In this document: positions 52,394 to 64,000 of the stretch, in pieces | How the letters are laid out: each line of letters opens with the position of its first letter | Numbering within the stretch: the stretch's first letter is position 1 | NCBI RefSeq assembly: GCF_023091745.1 | Contig: NC_068910.1 | Coordinates: 45,061,272-45,125,271 of the forward strand | DNA: 64,000 bases | Reading direction: 5' to 3' | Origin: Budorcas taxicolor | Lineage: Eukaryota; Chordata; Mammalia; Artiodactyla; Bovidae | Program-made: the position numbers and the translations under genes | Notes under the pieces: model-generated | What the model was told of the DNA's origin: nothing | The model's input: the letters and a program-made list of their open reading frames with translations, nothing else | Database searches by the model: none

Positions 52394-54153
52394 GTGAGTG
52401 TGAAAAACAGGTGTCGATTTTTTTTATTTGCAAGGTGCTTTCCTATAGTATAGTAATGTAATGGTCTTCCCATTATTATCTTGAGAAAATTATTAAATTT
52501 TGTGTATTTCTAAGCCCAGTTCTAAAAAAAAAAAAAAAAACCATTAGCAATTGCACTAGGTATTGTACTCAACTGGAAAGAAATTAGTTGAAGCTAACCA
52601 AAATGCAAAATTAATCATTTAGGGCACTAAAATCAAATATATAGTTCATACCAAAGTTTGTAAAAGCAACTTTAACAGCAAAAAATGAATTCATCAATTG
52701 AACTTTTGTGTGCTCAGGGTGGGGCTGATTGGTATAATGGTCTTACACATTTCATTTTTAAACTAGTAAGTTGTTAAACTTGTAGACCAGCAGATGCTAT
52801 GCAGTGTTGTCTCATTTCTGAGATATTTATGAAAGTCTGACATGTATTTTGTTGTGTTACCATTTCTGGATCTCATAATCATAGTGAAGTATAAATTATT
52901 GCTTTCTAAATTCTCTCTTTCTTTTTAATACTTGAGCCACCTACCAGTAATGGCTATTCTTTTCTGGTTTTGATATACTGCGATTGTTAGTGTCTCAAAG
53001 TTTAGGCTTTATATGAGAGCTTGGGATCATTTTTCAAGAAATTAAAAAATTTGTATAACAGAAAGTTAAAAAGATTTTGTAGTTACAGTTCTAAAAGCTG
53101 ACATAAAAGTAAAATACTGTGTTCCTAGTAACTAAACTAGATACAATGCTACTTTTACAAAATATTTTTGAAAATAATACATTTGAAATCAATAGGTTAG
53201 ACATACATACCTCTCCAGTCCCACCATTAGTGTGTTAGTGAGATATGACCCCTCATTTCTTATACTTTTGAGAGTCTCCTTTATTTAACAGGGGATGAGG
53301 GGCAGGGAAGAACTCTTTGAAACAAAGAATTTTAAAATCAGCAAAGGTGGTTTGTGATGGAAACCCTGATGCCTACCTGGGAAGAGTGGAAATTGACACA
53401 GTACCTCTGGAAACTACTTGAGTAACTTTCCTAAGAACCTTATTCCATTCCTAGTAAGTCATCAAAGGTGGGATGAAGATTCATGCACATAGGTGAGGAG
53501 TAGCACTTACAACAGTGGCAGTTGAAAACAGTACTTATATTCAACCACAGTGCATGGGCTCGCAAAAAAGAATTATTCATGACATGGGAGAGTGCTCACA
53601 GGATAGTGAGAAAAGAAATCTACAAAGCTGTATACATACAGATGTTTCTACTTTTTTTACATATCATTAGGAAGAAGTACTTAAGTAAGATGTTAGCAGT
53701 GGTTCTGACATGGTTGTTAAGTTAAGGCTGACTTTTTTTTCTGTTTTTAAGTTTTTCTACAGTGAGGGAGCATATATTAATTTTGTAGTAAGTTCTAACT
53801 AAACCTTCAAAGTTGGTGACATCATTTAGACTCATATGAGATTGTAAAAAACACAATTTCAGTTTAATTTGTTGTCCTCCCAACTCCTAACCAGTTTTCT
53901 ATTATAATCTTATTTGTATTATACTCTTTTTGTATTTTAGTCTGTCTTGTGAAGAACCAGTAAATTAGAAACATCATTCTAACACTTAGCTCCTAATTTT
54001 TTTTTATACCTAGCTTTTCTGATACTAGTTTTTATAACATAGTAATACATTATTTGTTAGATTCCTTTTTTTTTTTTTTAACTGCATAATTGTACTCATG
54101 CTTTGGTTTTGTTAAGTCACATTGCCAAATATCATTTATGTGCTTCTCTTTAG
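52394..54153 (+). other. ANO10: ANO10 intron 8
   Basis: 1.8 kb, AT-rich, with an A-run near 52526-52541 and a T-run near 54065-54080. The 53490-53790 segment looks like an old unidentified repeat. No gene or RNA supported. Confidence 0.75.
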
Positions 54154-54336
54154 AGCTTGGCTACTCTCCTGATTACCTCCCAGATCCTTAACCAAATTGT
54201 AGAGTCTCTTCTTCCTTATTGGCTCCAAAAGAAGCACCATGTGCGGGTAAAGAAGAAGGTGGAAGCTTTAAAGGCAGACATCGATGCTACGTTATATGAA
54301 CAAGTCGTTCTGGAAAAGGAAATGGGAACTTACTTG
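54154..54336 (+). CDS. ANO10: ANO10 exon 9 (residues 432-492)
   Basis: Acceptor ctctttag|agcttggc and donor acttg|gtaagt. 183 nt, phase 0 at both ends. Encodes SLATLLITSQILNQIVESLL, PYWLQKKHHVRVKKKVEAL, then KADIDATLYEQVVLEKEMG. It covers the hydrophobic segment after TM5 and a basic and charged cytosolic stretch before TM6. No disruption. Confidence 0.97.
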
Positions 54337-56346
54337 GTAAGTTTGGATATTGCCGAATTAAACATTGAAAGTGAATAATAATAGTCATGTGCAGACTGTA
54401 TACGACAAATATGTACATATTCATCATCTCAGGTATGACTGCTTTCCAGCCAGTTTCCTTACCATGAAGTACTTTACAGTTAAAAAGAAGGAACAGTGTG
54501 TCAAGATGCTGCTGTCTTGAGCCTGGAGTTTATGCCTAACACCCAAAGGATGAGTCCCATGAATTGTGAGACTGCTCTGCTGAGGGTGGTGGGGCTGTTT
54601 CAAAGACGGCAGAGCAGGGGAGAGACGAGACGGCCGTGGAGCCGTTGTGTGCTCTGTACACTTTATACTCAAAAAAATGGAAGCCCATCGCTAACAATGG
54701 AAGGGCACTTTTCTCACGTTAATAATAGGTAGATAAAGCTCTGTGTTGATAAAGCTCTGTGTTGTTGATCACTTGGTGCCTAAATCAGAAATAGGATTCA
54801 AGATTTTTCTATTCAGAGTCTGTCTGTTATTCAGCATGGGCTCTCTGATGTGAAGGAAAGGAAGCAGTGTACTAATTTCCCTCACAGGCGATGGGTCTGT
54901 GAGTGAACGCTGGGCTTAAATGTCTCTCTCCTTAGTAACTTAACTTGCTGGCAGGGCCCTGCGTTATCTGACCGTTCTTCCCTCCTCATCTCCTGTAAGT
55001 TCCTCCTTCACTCTTCTCACAAGATCAGCATGAGTTGTTACTGTTCTAACTCTCTCCATTCATTTGGGAATGGGGTTGTGCTTTGGGGATGCATTTGTAC
55101 TAGATCGCTGTTTGCTATGCACTCATCCTTACCTCCAGGAACATTGTTTCCTCACTGAAGCCAGTGAGCTTAGAATGGTATTTTCTGTAAATTCATCCTG
55201 AGTGCTACATTATGAATCTAAAACAGTGTTGCCAAGCTTTGGGGAAAAGGAGTTTGACTGAGACTAAAGCATTATTCCAAAGAGTAATACTTGCTTACTC
55301 ACTGTAGAAAGCTTGGAAAGTGTGAGACAGAGTATAAGGAAAAAGAAATTCTCCATAATGTCTCTACCAGAGGCCATCCACTGGGGTCTGCTGACCCAGT
55401 TCTTCCAGGAACAGGACCAGGGCTGTGTACCCCCTCAGATCTCACTGAGCACTGCTGTCCCAGTCCTGGGAGTGGCTCATATCCAACCGCATAGCCGTGT
55501 GCGGCTGAGTTTTCATGGTGAGTATTCCAACCGGAATACTGTATTGACACACAGCAAATGCGAGATGCCTTCTCATGAGCTAGGCATCAAAAATGTGTGT
55601 CAAAGATGTAAGTGAGTACCATCCTCCACACTCAACATTTTTGTATTTTGGAAAATGTAATTATTTTTCAAACAATACTTTATTTATGTTAATATGCTTT
55701 TTATTTTTGAAGTGAGTCAATGAGAAATATTTTTTCAGTTCTGCTTTTTAATTTCTAACACAGTAAATAATGCTAGGTGTAATAACTTTTAGGAAGAAAA
55801 AGTCCTTGATATCATCAGTGATTTGAAAGAGTTTAGGGCTTTGGAGACCTGAAGGTTTGGAAACTGCTAGAGTAATCCCCACACCTTTTTGGTTTTCAGA
55901 GTGTGAATTTTTGTGAAGCCAGTTTGTCCTGTTGTTTCCCCCTGAGATTCAGGTTCAGCAGTTCTGGAGGTGGGCCTCCACTATACCCCATCAGGAGGCT
56001 TCGACGGGGCAGTGGGGGAAAGGGGTTGCTCCATGTATAGGGCTGCCTTGTTAGATCACATGACTGATCGGGTGACAGACAGTTTGCAAAGCCTCTTTTT
56101 TGCTTAGGTTCTTTTTCGCTTTGTGTTGAATAGATTATCTGTGATAGATACTGAGACTACTCTGTTCCCTATAAATGGTAGGTCTTTACAAATAATTTCT
56201 AATTGTTGGTGGCATACAGGAATGCTCATTGGTTTTTATATCTTTTATTCAGAAACTTTGCAGAATTCTATTATTTCCAACTTTTAAAAATTTTATTGGA
56301 TTTTTGTATGTAGACAGTTACTTCAGCTACAAATAAAAAAACGGAC

Positions 56347-56545
56347 ATTTTCTTTTTTAATTTTAAATTTATTAATTTTAATTGAATAATTGCTTTACAG
56401 TATTGTGTTGGTTTCTGCCGAACAGCAACATGATTCAGTCATAGGCATACATATGTCCCCTGATATTTTCTTTTTCAATTTTAACTTTATTAAGTGTGGT
56501 TGATTCACAGTGTTAATCTCTGCTGTACATCAAAGTAATTCAGTT
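56347..56545 (-). repeat. L1 3'-end fragments (two adjoining)
   Basis: Two successive reverse-oriented pieces of ruminant L1 3' UTR type: 'aattgctttacagtattgtg' with 'catgattcagtcataggcat', then 'gattcacagtgttaatctct' with 'gctgtacatcaaagtaattc'. Confidence 0.7.
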
Positions 56546-56550
56546 ATTTT

Positions 56551-56822
56551 GTTGTTGTTGTTTAGTTGCTAAGTTGTGTCTGACTCTTCGAGACTCCGTA
56601 ATCTGCAGCATGCCAGGCTTCTCTGCCCTTCAGTATCTGCCAGAGTTTGCTCAAACGCATGTTTGTTGATTTGGTGATGCCATCCAACCATTTTGTCCTC
56701 TTTTGTCCCCTTCTCCTCCTGCCCTCATTCTTTCCCAGCATCAAAGTCTTTTCCAACCAGTCAGCTCTTCACATCAAGTGGCCAAAGTATTGAAGTTTTA
56801 GCTTTAGCTTCAGTCCTTCCAG
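56551..56822 (-). repeat. BovB 3'-end fragment (old copy)
   Basis: Reverse-oriented and diverged: 'tttagttgctaagttgtgtc', 'gatttggtgatgccatccaa', 'catcaagtggccaaagtatt'. It has a short (ttg)n stretch at its left edge. Confidence 0.88.
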
Positions 56823-57029
56823 TCCTTCATATATATATGAAAAGGAATACATATATATACATGGTTTATCTAACTTGGTTTGTTACAGGATATTGAATAC
56901 GTTTACTTGGACTTTGTTGTTTCTCCATCCTATATATAACATTATGGTTTGTGTCTGCTGATTCCAAACTCTTAACCCTCCTCCCTTCACTAATGGCTAT
57001 TTTCTTTCTTCCTTCAGTCCTTAAACTTT

Positions 57030-57330
57030 TTATTATTTGACTCACTAATATGTTCAATACAATTTGGACACAAACAGTTATAACAGGAATCTTTATCTTG
57101 TTCCTGATTTTTTTTTCCCCTGACCATTAAGTATTATGTTTGTTCCATGTTTTAGGCAGTAACTTTATCAGTTTAAGAAGTTTTTTCTCTTCCCTATTTG
57201 AGAAGAATTTTTATCATGAATAATGTTGAATTTTATCAAAAAATATTTTTTTGCTTCTGTTGCAATCATCTTACCTCCTTTAATTTGTATTTTCATAAGT
57301 TTCTTAATGGACCACCATGTTTGCATTTAA
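57030..57330 (-). repeat. L1 ORF2 fragment
   Basis: Reverse-oriented L1 ORF2-type sequence: 'ggaatctttatcttgttcct', 'gaatttttatcatgaataat', 'ttgaattttatcaaaaaata'. Edges approximate. Confidence 0.65.
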
Positions 57331-59104
57331 GTGATTAGCTTCACTTGCTCAGTATTCCACATTGTGATGTTGAATATGCTAATATTCGTTAGGGTTTGTG
57401 CCATTTGCTAGCAATTTTCCTTTCCCAGTCACTGGGATAGGGTCTCCATATTATTTATTGTGCAAACTCTGTTGCTAACAGAGAGCCTGGCATTCAGCAG
57501 GCACTCAGTTCAATGTTGAATAAAGGACAGCTTCCGGAAAAGAGCGGCTCAGCCCCTGCTGTGTGCTGCCTGTTGCCTTCACCCTGTACTTTCTTTCCTT
57601 CTCACGTACTCTGGGTGGGAAACTCTGAGACGTGATGTTTCTCCAGGGGCAGTGTGAGGGGCTGGTGGGATGGATCCCCTGGAACCTGAAACTTGGTTTT
57701 CATACATGTAATAAATTAGATATGTAAAATTACTATGTCACACATATACCATAGCATTATAAATAATTGCTTTGTTCTTAAAGTTTGTGAATAGGTCCTC
57801 AGAATCATCTTAGTAAGTTGCTCTTTTGCTAACTTGCCGCTGTTAAGAGTAGCATGTATCTTGGTTAGTGTATTTTTTTAACATCTGATTGTTTACTTTG
57901 TTAAATTTGCTTTTTTTTTTTTTTTTTGCTTCTTGCTGAAAGATATGTCCCTGGTCTGCTGAACTGACTGAACCAAAAGTACTTAGAAGTGTCAAAGTAC
58001 TGATAGTGTTACCATGTAACTACTACCACTGCAAAGCCTGTTGTGAGATGGAAATGCAGAATGTGGGGCGTGTTGCTCTGTGGGGAAGGGGCTTCCTGGG
58101 TTCTGGATGCTAGAAAGGCCAGATGATGTTTATGTGACTTGTGGAGTCTGCCCTGTGGTGCATCGGAGAGAAAGTGTCATCGACACATCTCTGCAGAGCC
58201 TCAACCTTTTATTTTACGAACTGAAACAACACAGTTTTGAAAGCCAAGCGTAGGCTATCAGGATTTCTTAAGAACGAATTGTGGTAACAATGGCTTGATT
58301 GCTGAGATTTTCACTCTTTCCCAATGCTTGATTTCTTCACTCTTCAGAGAAATAAATCGATGCTATATTGCTGGGTGTATTTAAAAACCACATCTCAATG
58401 CTGCAACAGAACATAAGGACATTCTTTCTAGAGCCAAATGCAACCAAAGAGTTGTTTATAAACTGTTCAGCACTGAATCCCCAGCTGAGTGTCAACCTGC
58501 CAGCTCCCAAAACACATGCGGTTGGCATTACTCTTTGGCAAGGCTTGCAGACAGTCAGTGAAACTCACTCAAAATCCCTGGGTTCATTTTTCATCCAAAT
58601 ATCCAGAACATCTGGAAGAAGCACTTTCTGCTATCCCCAGTACTCTATAATTCCCCAGTAATTTTGTTTGGGTATTTCATATTTTAGTAAAATAAAAAAT
58701 AGACTGACTAGAAGTAGAATCTGACTTCTACTAAAGCTCTCATCTATTGAATCTGGCATGTGTATCTTGGTGAAAGACTGTGTGAAATACAGTAATAATA
58801 CTTAAAATTTGAATTTATAATGATTGTTTCATGTTGCTTTAAAATACTGCAGTGAATGTTTTTCTTAAACTGCCATGTTTGCATGTGCACTGAACGATCA
58901 TGAGAGTGAGAAGGCTGGAAGCTGGCATGGATGGTTCCCTCACCCCGTCACTGCACCATGTCGAGCCCTGCTTGGCCCCTCTGGGGTAACTGTGTGAGCA
59001 GCAGGCCTCTGGGTCCTGTGGAGGAGTGGTGATGTTGCTCAGGTGATAAGTCAGAGTCACCAGTGTCCAGGCATCCCACTTCAATGCAGGTGCCTATTTC
59101 CAGT

Positions 59105-60942
59105 TGTTAAAGATCACTCGCCTCTCGCAAGAATCCCTTAGAAGAAACGGAGTAGCCATCATAGTCAACAGAAGAGTCCGAAATGCAGAACTTGGATGTA
59201 ATCTCAAAAACGACAGAATGGTGTCTGTTCGTTTCCAAGGCAAACCATTCAATATCACGGTAATCCAAGTCTATGCCCTGACTAGTAATGCTGAAGAAGC
59301 TGAAGTTGAATGGTTCTATGTAGACTTACTGGAGAAGGAAATGGCAACCCACTCCAGTATTCTTGCCTAGAGAATCCCAGGGATGGGGAAGCCTGGTGGG
59401 CTGCCATCTATGGGGTTGCACAGAGTCGGACACGACTGAAGCAACTTAGCAGCAGCATGTAGACTCACAAGACCTTTTAGAATTAACACACAAAAAAGAT
59501 GTCCTTTTCATGATAGGGGACTGGAATGCAAAAGTAGGAAGTCAAGAAACACCTGGAGTAACAGACAAATTTGGCCTTGGAGTATGGAATGAAGCAGGGC
59601 AAAGGCTAATTGAGTTTTGACAAGAGAACACATTGGTCATAGCAAACACCCTCTTCAAACAGCATAAGAGAAGACTGTGCACATGGACATCACCAGGTGG
59701 CCAATACCGAAATCAGATTGATTATATTCTTTGCAGCCAAAGATGGAGAAGCTCTTTCCAGTCAGCAAAAACAAGACCGGGAGCTGACTGTTGCTCAGAT
59801 CATGAACTCCTTATTGCCAAATTCAGACTTAAATTGAAGAAAGTGGGGAAAACCACTAGATCATTCAGGTATGACCTAAATCAAATCCCTTATGATTATA
59901 CAGTGGAAGTGGGAAATAGATTTAAGAGACTAGATCTGATAGACAGAATACCTGATGAACTATGGATGGAGCTTCGTAACATTGTACAGGAGACAGGGAT
60001 CAAGACCATCCCCAAGAAAAAGAAATGCAAAAAAGCAAAATGACTGTCTGAAGAGACCTTATAAAAATAGCTGTGAAAAGAAGAGAAGCAAAAAACAAAG
60101 GAGAAAAGGAAAGATATACCCATTTGAATGCAGAGTTCCAAAGAATAGCAAGGAGAGATAAGAAAGCCTTCCTCAGTGATCAGTGCAAAGAAATAGAGGA
60201 AAACAATAGAATGGGAAAGACTAGAGATCTCTTTAAGAAAATTAGAGATACCAAGGGAACATTTCATTGAAGATGGGCTCAATAAAGGACAGAAATGGTA
60301 TGGACCTAACCGAAGCAGAAGATATTAAGAAGAGGTGGCAAGAATACACAGAAGAACTGTACAAAAAAGATCTTCATGACCCAGACCTAGAAACAGACAT
60401 CCTGGAATGTGAAGTCAAGTGGGCCTTAATAAGCATCACTACAAACAAAGCTAGTGTAGGTGATGGAATTCCAGTTGAGCTATTTCAAATCCTAAAAGAT
60501 GATGCCGTGAAAGTGTTTCACTCAGTATGCCAGCAAACATGGAAAACTCAGCAGTGGCCACAGGACTGGAAATGGTCAGTTTTCATTTCAATCCCAAAGA
60601 AAGACAATGCCAAAGAAATGTCCAAACTGCTGCACAATTGCACTCATCTCACACGCTAATAAAGCTCAAAATTCTCCAAGTCAGGCTTTGACAATATGTG
60701 AACCATTAATTTCCAGATGTTCAAGCTGGTTTTAGAAAAGGCAGAGGAACCAGAGATCAAATTTCCAACATCTGATGGATCATCAAAAAAGCAAGAGAGT
60801 TCCAGAAAAACATCTTCTGCTTTATTGACTATGCCAAAGCCTTTGACTGTGTGGACCACAACAAACTGTGGAAAATTCTGAAAGAGATGGGAATACCAGA
60901 CCACCTGAGCTGCCTCCTGAGAAATCTGTATGCAGGTCAAGT
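59105..60942 (+). repeat. BovB LINE, endonuclease to early RT, truncated at both ends
   Basis: Forward BovB fragment. The endonuclease part reads QESLRRNGVAIIVNRRVRN (about 59125), FQGKPFNITVIQVYAL and, after an inserted SINE, continues to CTWTSPGGQYRNQIDYIL. The linker is KKVGKTTRSFRYDLNQIPYD. The start of the RT domain (IKKRWQEYTEELYKKDLHD, CQQTWKTQQWPQDWK) ends near 60942 at 'KILKEMGIPDHLSCLLRNLYAG'. Several frameshifts and stops are present. Both the 5' end and the rest of RT are missing. Confidence 0.92.
59327..59456 (+). repeat. Bov-A2 monomer nested in BovB, 9-bp TSD
   Basis: Single Bov-A unit with a short AGC tail, flanked by atgtagact at 59318-59326 and 59457-59465. It splits the endonuclease frame of the surrounding BovB and is therefore younger. 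Confidence 0.95.
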
Positions 60943-61462
60943 CTGATGTTAAAAAGTTCAATTAACATCTGTGGGGGAGGACCTTTAGCACCCGAAGACT
61001 CAGTGAGGTTAAATGGGGAGAATTCTTTTGAGTGGAGCCTTCTAGAGCCAGGCCAGATAATGCTTTCCTTTCGGATGAGACTTTCAAAGATCTGCAGCCA
61101 CATTCTCCTCCCTTTGGTATGGAAATGCATGCTATTCTTATTTTTTGAAGCTGCTACAGAACTGGGGTGCAGAAGGTGAGACTCAAAATCAAGCTGTTAT
61201 TCTTGACTAAATGTTTCCATAATTGATACAAGCCTTTGGTTAATTTCCAGAATACTAACAGTGAATTTTGACAAATTTTATAGTTAGTTTCTGTTTGCTT
61301 TTATGGAGAGGAAAACTTCTGGATGTTCTTACTTTGCCATTTTCGCTGGCATCACCACCGTCAAGTTTTTAATGGAAGTTCAGGGGCAGAGATTTGCCCC
61401 TGATGTGAAGGGACCATCATGTAAGATTTCTAATAGTGATACGGGATCATTTCTTTTTACTT

Positions 61463-61710
61463 GCTGCTGCTTCAGTCATGTCCGACTCTGTGTGACCCCA
61501 TAGACGGCAGCCCACCAGGCTCCCCCGTCCTTGGGATTCTCCAGGCAAGAATACTGGAGTGGGTCGCCATGTCCTTCTCCAGTGCATGAAAGTGAAAGTG
61601 AAGTCGCTCAGTCGTGTCTGACTCTTAGCAACCCCGTGGACTGCAGCCCACCAGGCTCCTCCGCCCATGGGATTTTCCAGGCAGGAGTACTGGAGTTGGG
61701 TGCCATTGCC
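61463..61710 (-). repeat. Bov-A2 dimer SINE with 12-bp TSD
   Basis: Reverse-oriented dimer starting at the complement of the AGC tail. Flanked by ttctttttactt at 61451-61462 and 61711-61722. Confidence 0.95.
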
Positions 61711-62017
61711 TTCTTTTTACTTGGTCAGGAGCAAATGCTTTAGCTTTGCTGTTGTTTATATTAGGAAAAAAATGTAATATTTCAGTGATTTGATGTGATA
61801 TGAGCAGCAAAATCATTTTTTATTCTTTATTTCAGGGACTTTAAGATAAAATGGTCTTTGAATTTAAATTCTGTTGTTAAGAAGGAATTGGGAGAAACTC
61901 TTAAGATTTTTGTTATTGCTGTTCTTAGAGGCTCCTGCCTTGAACAGTATTGCGAAAGACTGCTCTTATTAAGTGATATTAAAACAATGCCTGTTTTCTT
62001 CTTGTTTACATTTTCAG

Positions 62018-62209
62018 GGCACCTTTGATGATTACTTGGAATTATTCCTGCAGTTCGGTTATGTGAGCCTTTTCTCCTGTGTTTACCCACTGGCAGCTGC
62101 CTTCGCTGTGCTAAATAATCTCACTGAAGTTAATTCAGATGCCTTAAAAATGTGCAGAGTCTTCAAACGTCCATTCTCAGAACCCTCAGCCAGTATTGGT
62201 GTATGGCAG
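62018..62209 (+). CDS. ANO10: ANO10 exon 10 (residues 493-556; TM6)
   Basis: Acceptor cattttcag|ggcacc and donor tggcag|gtaatt. 192 nt, phase 0 at both ends. Encodes GTFDDYLELFLQFGYVSLFS, then CVYPLAAAFAVLNNLTEV and NSDALKMCRVFKRPFSEPS. It corresponds to the family TM6 segment, which in anoctamins lines the groove and carries part of the Ca2+ site, and to the conserved NN-x-x-E-x-N-S-D-A-x-K stretch after it. The protein continues beyond the window for roughly 100 residues. Confidence 0.97.
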
Positions 62210-62327
62210 GTAATTATTTGAGAAAAAATTATTTAAAAAAAAATTTAAAAATGAAGCATTATGATTTTAAATAAAAGCTCTATGGAGAGTTTTGGAAAAA
62301 TACTATCCAATAATAGAATCTAATCCA

Positions 62328-63250
62328 TGTTATGGAACTTTCTACTCAACAATAATAGAATATACTTTCTTTTCAAGTGTTTATAGAACTTGCAACAATA
62401 TGTACCATCTCCTGGGGCATAAAACAAACTTAAAAATTTTTAAGAATTGACCTTATACATAATGTGCTCTCTGACCGTGGTGGAACCAAATTGAAAATCA
62501 GTAACAGAAAGATCTTAGGGAAATCACCAAACACTTAAAAACTAAACAACACATTTGTAAATAATCATGAGTGAAAGAGAAAGTGTGAAGTGTGAGAATT
62601 GTCTCTTTTTTATTAGTCTTGTTAAAGGTGTGACAATTGTATTGATCTTTTCCAAGGAGCAACTCTTTGTTTCATTGATCTTCTCTGTTATTTTACTGCT
62701 TTCAATTTCATTGATTTGTACTCTTATCTTTATTATTTCCTTCTTTCTGATTCTTTTGTGTTTATTTTCTTCTTGTTTCTAGTTTCTTGAGTAGGAGCTT
62801 AGACTATTGATTTGAGATTTTTCCTCTTTTCTGGTATATGCCTTTAGTTCTACAAATTTCTTTGTTAGCACTGCTTTACTTGTATCCCCAAAAGTTTGAT
62901 ATGCTGTGTTTTCGCTTTCAATCAGTTCTCTGTATCTTTTGGCTACGTATCATCGTAAATGAAATAGACTAGTTTCTCCAAAAGTACAAACTACCACAAC
63001 TCACTCAATGTGAAATAGGTAATTTGAGTATCCTCAGAATTACAAGGAAATTGAATATGCTATTAAAAATTCCCCAAAAAAGAAATATCCTGGCCTAAAT
63101 GGTTTTACTGGCAAATTCTAACATTTAAAGGGAAATTAACATCAATTTTACATAATTTGTCCCAGAAAACAGAGGAGGAAGGAATATTTTCCAATTCATT
63201 CTATGAATTTAGTGTCAGTATGGTACTAAATCAGGACAGAGTATAAAAGA
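62328..63250. repeat. L1 ORF2 fragment with an inverted middle segment
   Basis: 62328-62580 reads forward as L1 endonuclease-type sequence ('agaatatactttcttttcaa', 'ggggcataaaacaaactt'). 62585-62940 reads reverse as ORF2. 62945-63250 reads forward again as the following RT-leading region ('aaaaattccccaaaaaagaa', 'atcctggcctaaatggtttt'). By content the reverse piece fits between the two forward ones. Confidence 0.7.
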
Positions 63251-63294
63251 AGATAATAAACTAATATCTGTTGTGAATAAATACACGGAACAGC

Positions 63295-64000
63295 TTTCTG
63301 TTTTGTTTAGTCATTCAGTCGTGTCCAACTGTGTGCAACCGCATGGAGTGCAGCATGCCAGGCTTCCCTGTCCATGACCAACTCCAGGAGCCTACTCAAA
63401 CTCCTGTCCATCGTGTCGGTGATGCCATCCAACCATCTCATCCTCTGTTGTCCCCTTCTCTTCCCGCCCTCAATCTTTCCCAGCATCAGGGTGTTTTCTA
63501 GTGAGTCAGTTCTTTGCATCAGGTGGCCGAAGTATTGGAGTTTCAGCTTCAGCATCAGTCCTTCCAGTGAATATTCAAGACTGATTTCCTTTAGGATAGA
63601 CTGGTTGAATCTCCTTGCAGTCCAAGGGACTCTCAAGAGTCTTCTCCAACACCACAGTTCAGAAGCATCAATTTTCTGCGCTCAGCTTTCTTTATACTCC
63701 AATTCTCACATCCATACGTGACTACTGAAAAAACCATAGCTTTGACTAGACAGACCTTTGTTGGCAAAGTAATGTCTCTGCTTTTTAATATGCTATCTAG
63801 ATTGATCATAACTTTTCTTCCAAGGAGAAGTGTCTTTTAATTTCATGGCTGCAGTCACCATCTGCAGTGATTTTGGAGCCAAAAAAATAAAGTTTCTCAC
63901 TGTTTCCATTGTTTCCCCATCTATTTGCCATGAAGTGATGGGACTGGATGCCTTGATCTTAATTTTCTGAATGTTGAGTTTTAAGCCAAGTTTCTCTCTT
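63295..64000 (-). repeat. BovB LINE, 3' portion, running off the window
   Basis: Reverse-oriented BovB 3' end from 'tttgtttagtcattcagtcg'. The minus-strand reading gives MRVPWTARRFNQSILKEIS, LKLKLQYFGHLMQRTDSL and RMRWLDGITDTMDRSL. The rest continues past 64000. Confidence 0.92.

Larger units (their letters stand above)
54337..62017 (+). other. ANO10: ANO10 intron 9
   Basis: 7.7 kb. Contains L1 3'-end pieces, BovB copies and Bov-A2 SINEs, listed separately. 54337-56340, 57340-59100, 60945-61450 and 61725-62017 hold no gene I can support. The short open frames near 55313-55615 and 58368-58661 show no recognisable domain. Confidence 0.75.
9010..64000 (+). other. ANO10: ANO10 transcription unit (3' end outside window)
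   Basis: Anoctamin 10 (TMEM16K) is a ten-helix membrane protein of the TMEM16 family, known as an endoplasmic-reticulum, Ca2+-regulated lipid scramblase acting at contacts between the ER and endosomes. Loss of the human gene causes a recessive cerebellar ataxia (SCAR10). The window contains the non-coding first exon and nine coding exons, which splice in frame into residues 1-556 of an expected ~660. Internal boundaries after coding exons 2-6 are all phase 1 and those after exons 7-10 are phase 0, counting the non-coding exon as 1. No premature stop or missing exon was seen, so the gene looks intact here. The final exons, covering TM7 to the C-terminus, lie beyond 64000. The start of exon 1 is not fixed by the sequence. 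Confidence 0.95.
62210..64000 (+). other. ANO10: ANO10 intron 10 (incomplete)
   Basis: The window ends in this intron. It contains L1 ORF2 pieces (62328-63250) and a BovB (63295-64000). No exon after 62209 was found. Confidence 0.8.

Noticed and set aside
58368..58661. A 97-codon + strand frame in intron 9
   Set aside because: No recognisable motif. Lies in unique intronic DNA without splice signals that would join it to ANO10.

Overview
The window comes from a ruminant genome, most likely a bovid such as cattle. The evidence is its repeats: BovB (RTE-type) LINEs, Bov-tA and Bov-A2 SINEs, CHR-type tRNA SINEs and L1. The repeats do not separate Bos from Bison, Bubalus, sheep or goat.

The one host protein-coding gene I can support is ANO10 (anoctamin 10, TMEM16K), on the + strand. 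About 8.5 kb of repeat-rich upstream flank comes first. It holds a processed RPL7A pseudogene and an 0.88-kb BovB fragment. A CpG-island promoter follows at about 8545-9370, with a 17-bp GC-box minisatellite. A non-coding first exon ends at 9133. Nine coding exons follow: 20472-20624, 23822-24019, 25133-25267, 36044-36163, 38452-39021, 41209-41264, 52319-52393, 54154-54336 and 62018-62209. All have AG/GT borders and compatible phases. They add up to 556 codons, roughly 85% of the usual ~660-residue protein. The last exons lie to the right of the window. Only the 56-nt exon 7 has a length that is not a multiple of three.

Intron 7 carries the most notable object: an 8.1-kb class I (gammaretrovirus-like) endogenous retrovirus, antisense to ANO10, at 43235-51340. 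It has a 5-bp target-site duplication (gtgac), two LTRs, a tRNA-Pro primer-binding site, a polypurine tract, and gag, pro-pol and env in order. The LTRs differ at 5 of 222 aligned bases, so the insertion is fairly recent. Long stretches are open: Gag about 493 codons, PR end plus RT 368, IN 377, Env SU 473 and TM 186. The provirus is broken by nonsense codons and frameshifts. Its 5' LTR has lost a 74-bp block that carries the TATA box in the 3' LTR.

The other introns consist largely of layered repeats. Examples are an internally deleted but TSD-bounded BovB (13257-15247), an L1 with three later SINEs inside it (26080-30480), a BovB with a nested Bov-A2 (59105-60942), and an L1 segment that appears inverted in place (62328-63250). 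I saw no CRISPR array, operon, tRNA or rRNA gene, as expected for this kind of DNA. I found no clear sign of a wholly new biological system. The best leads are the provirus and the promoter minisatellite.
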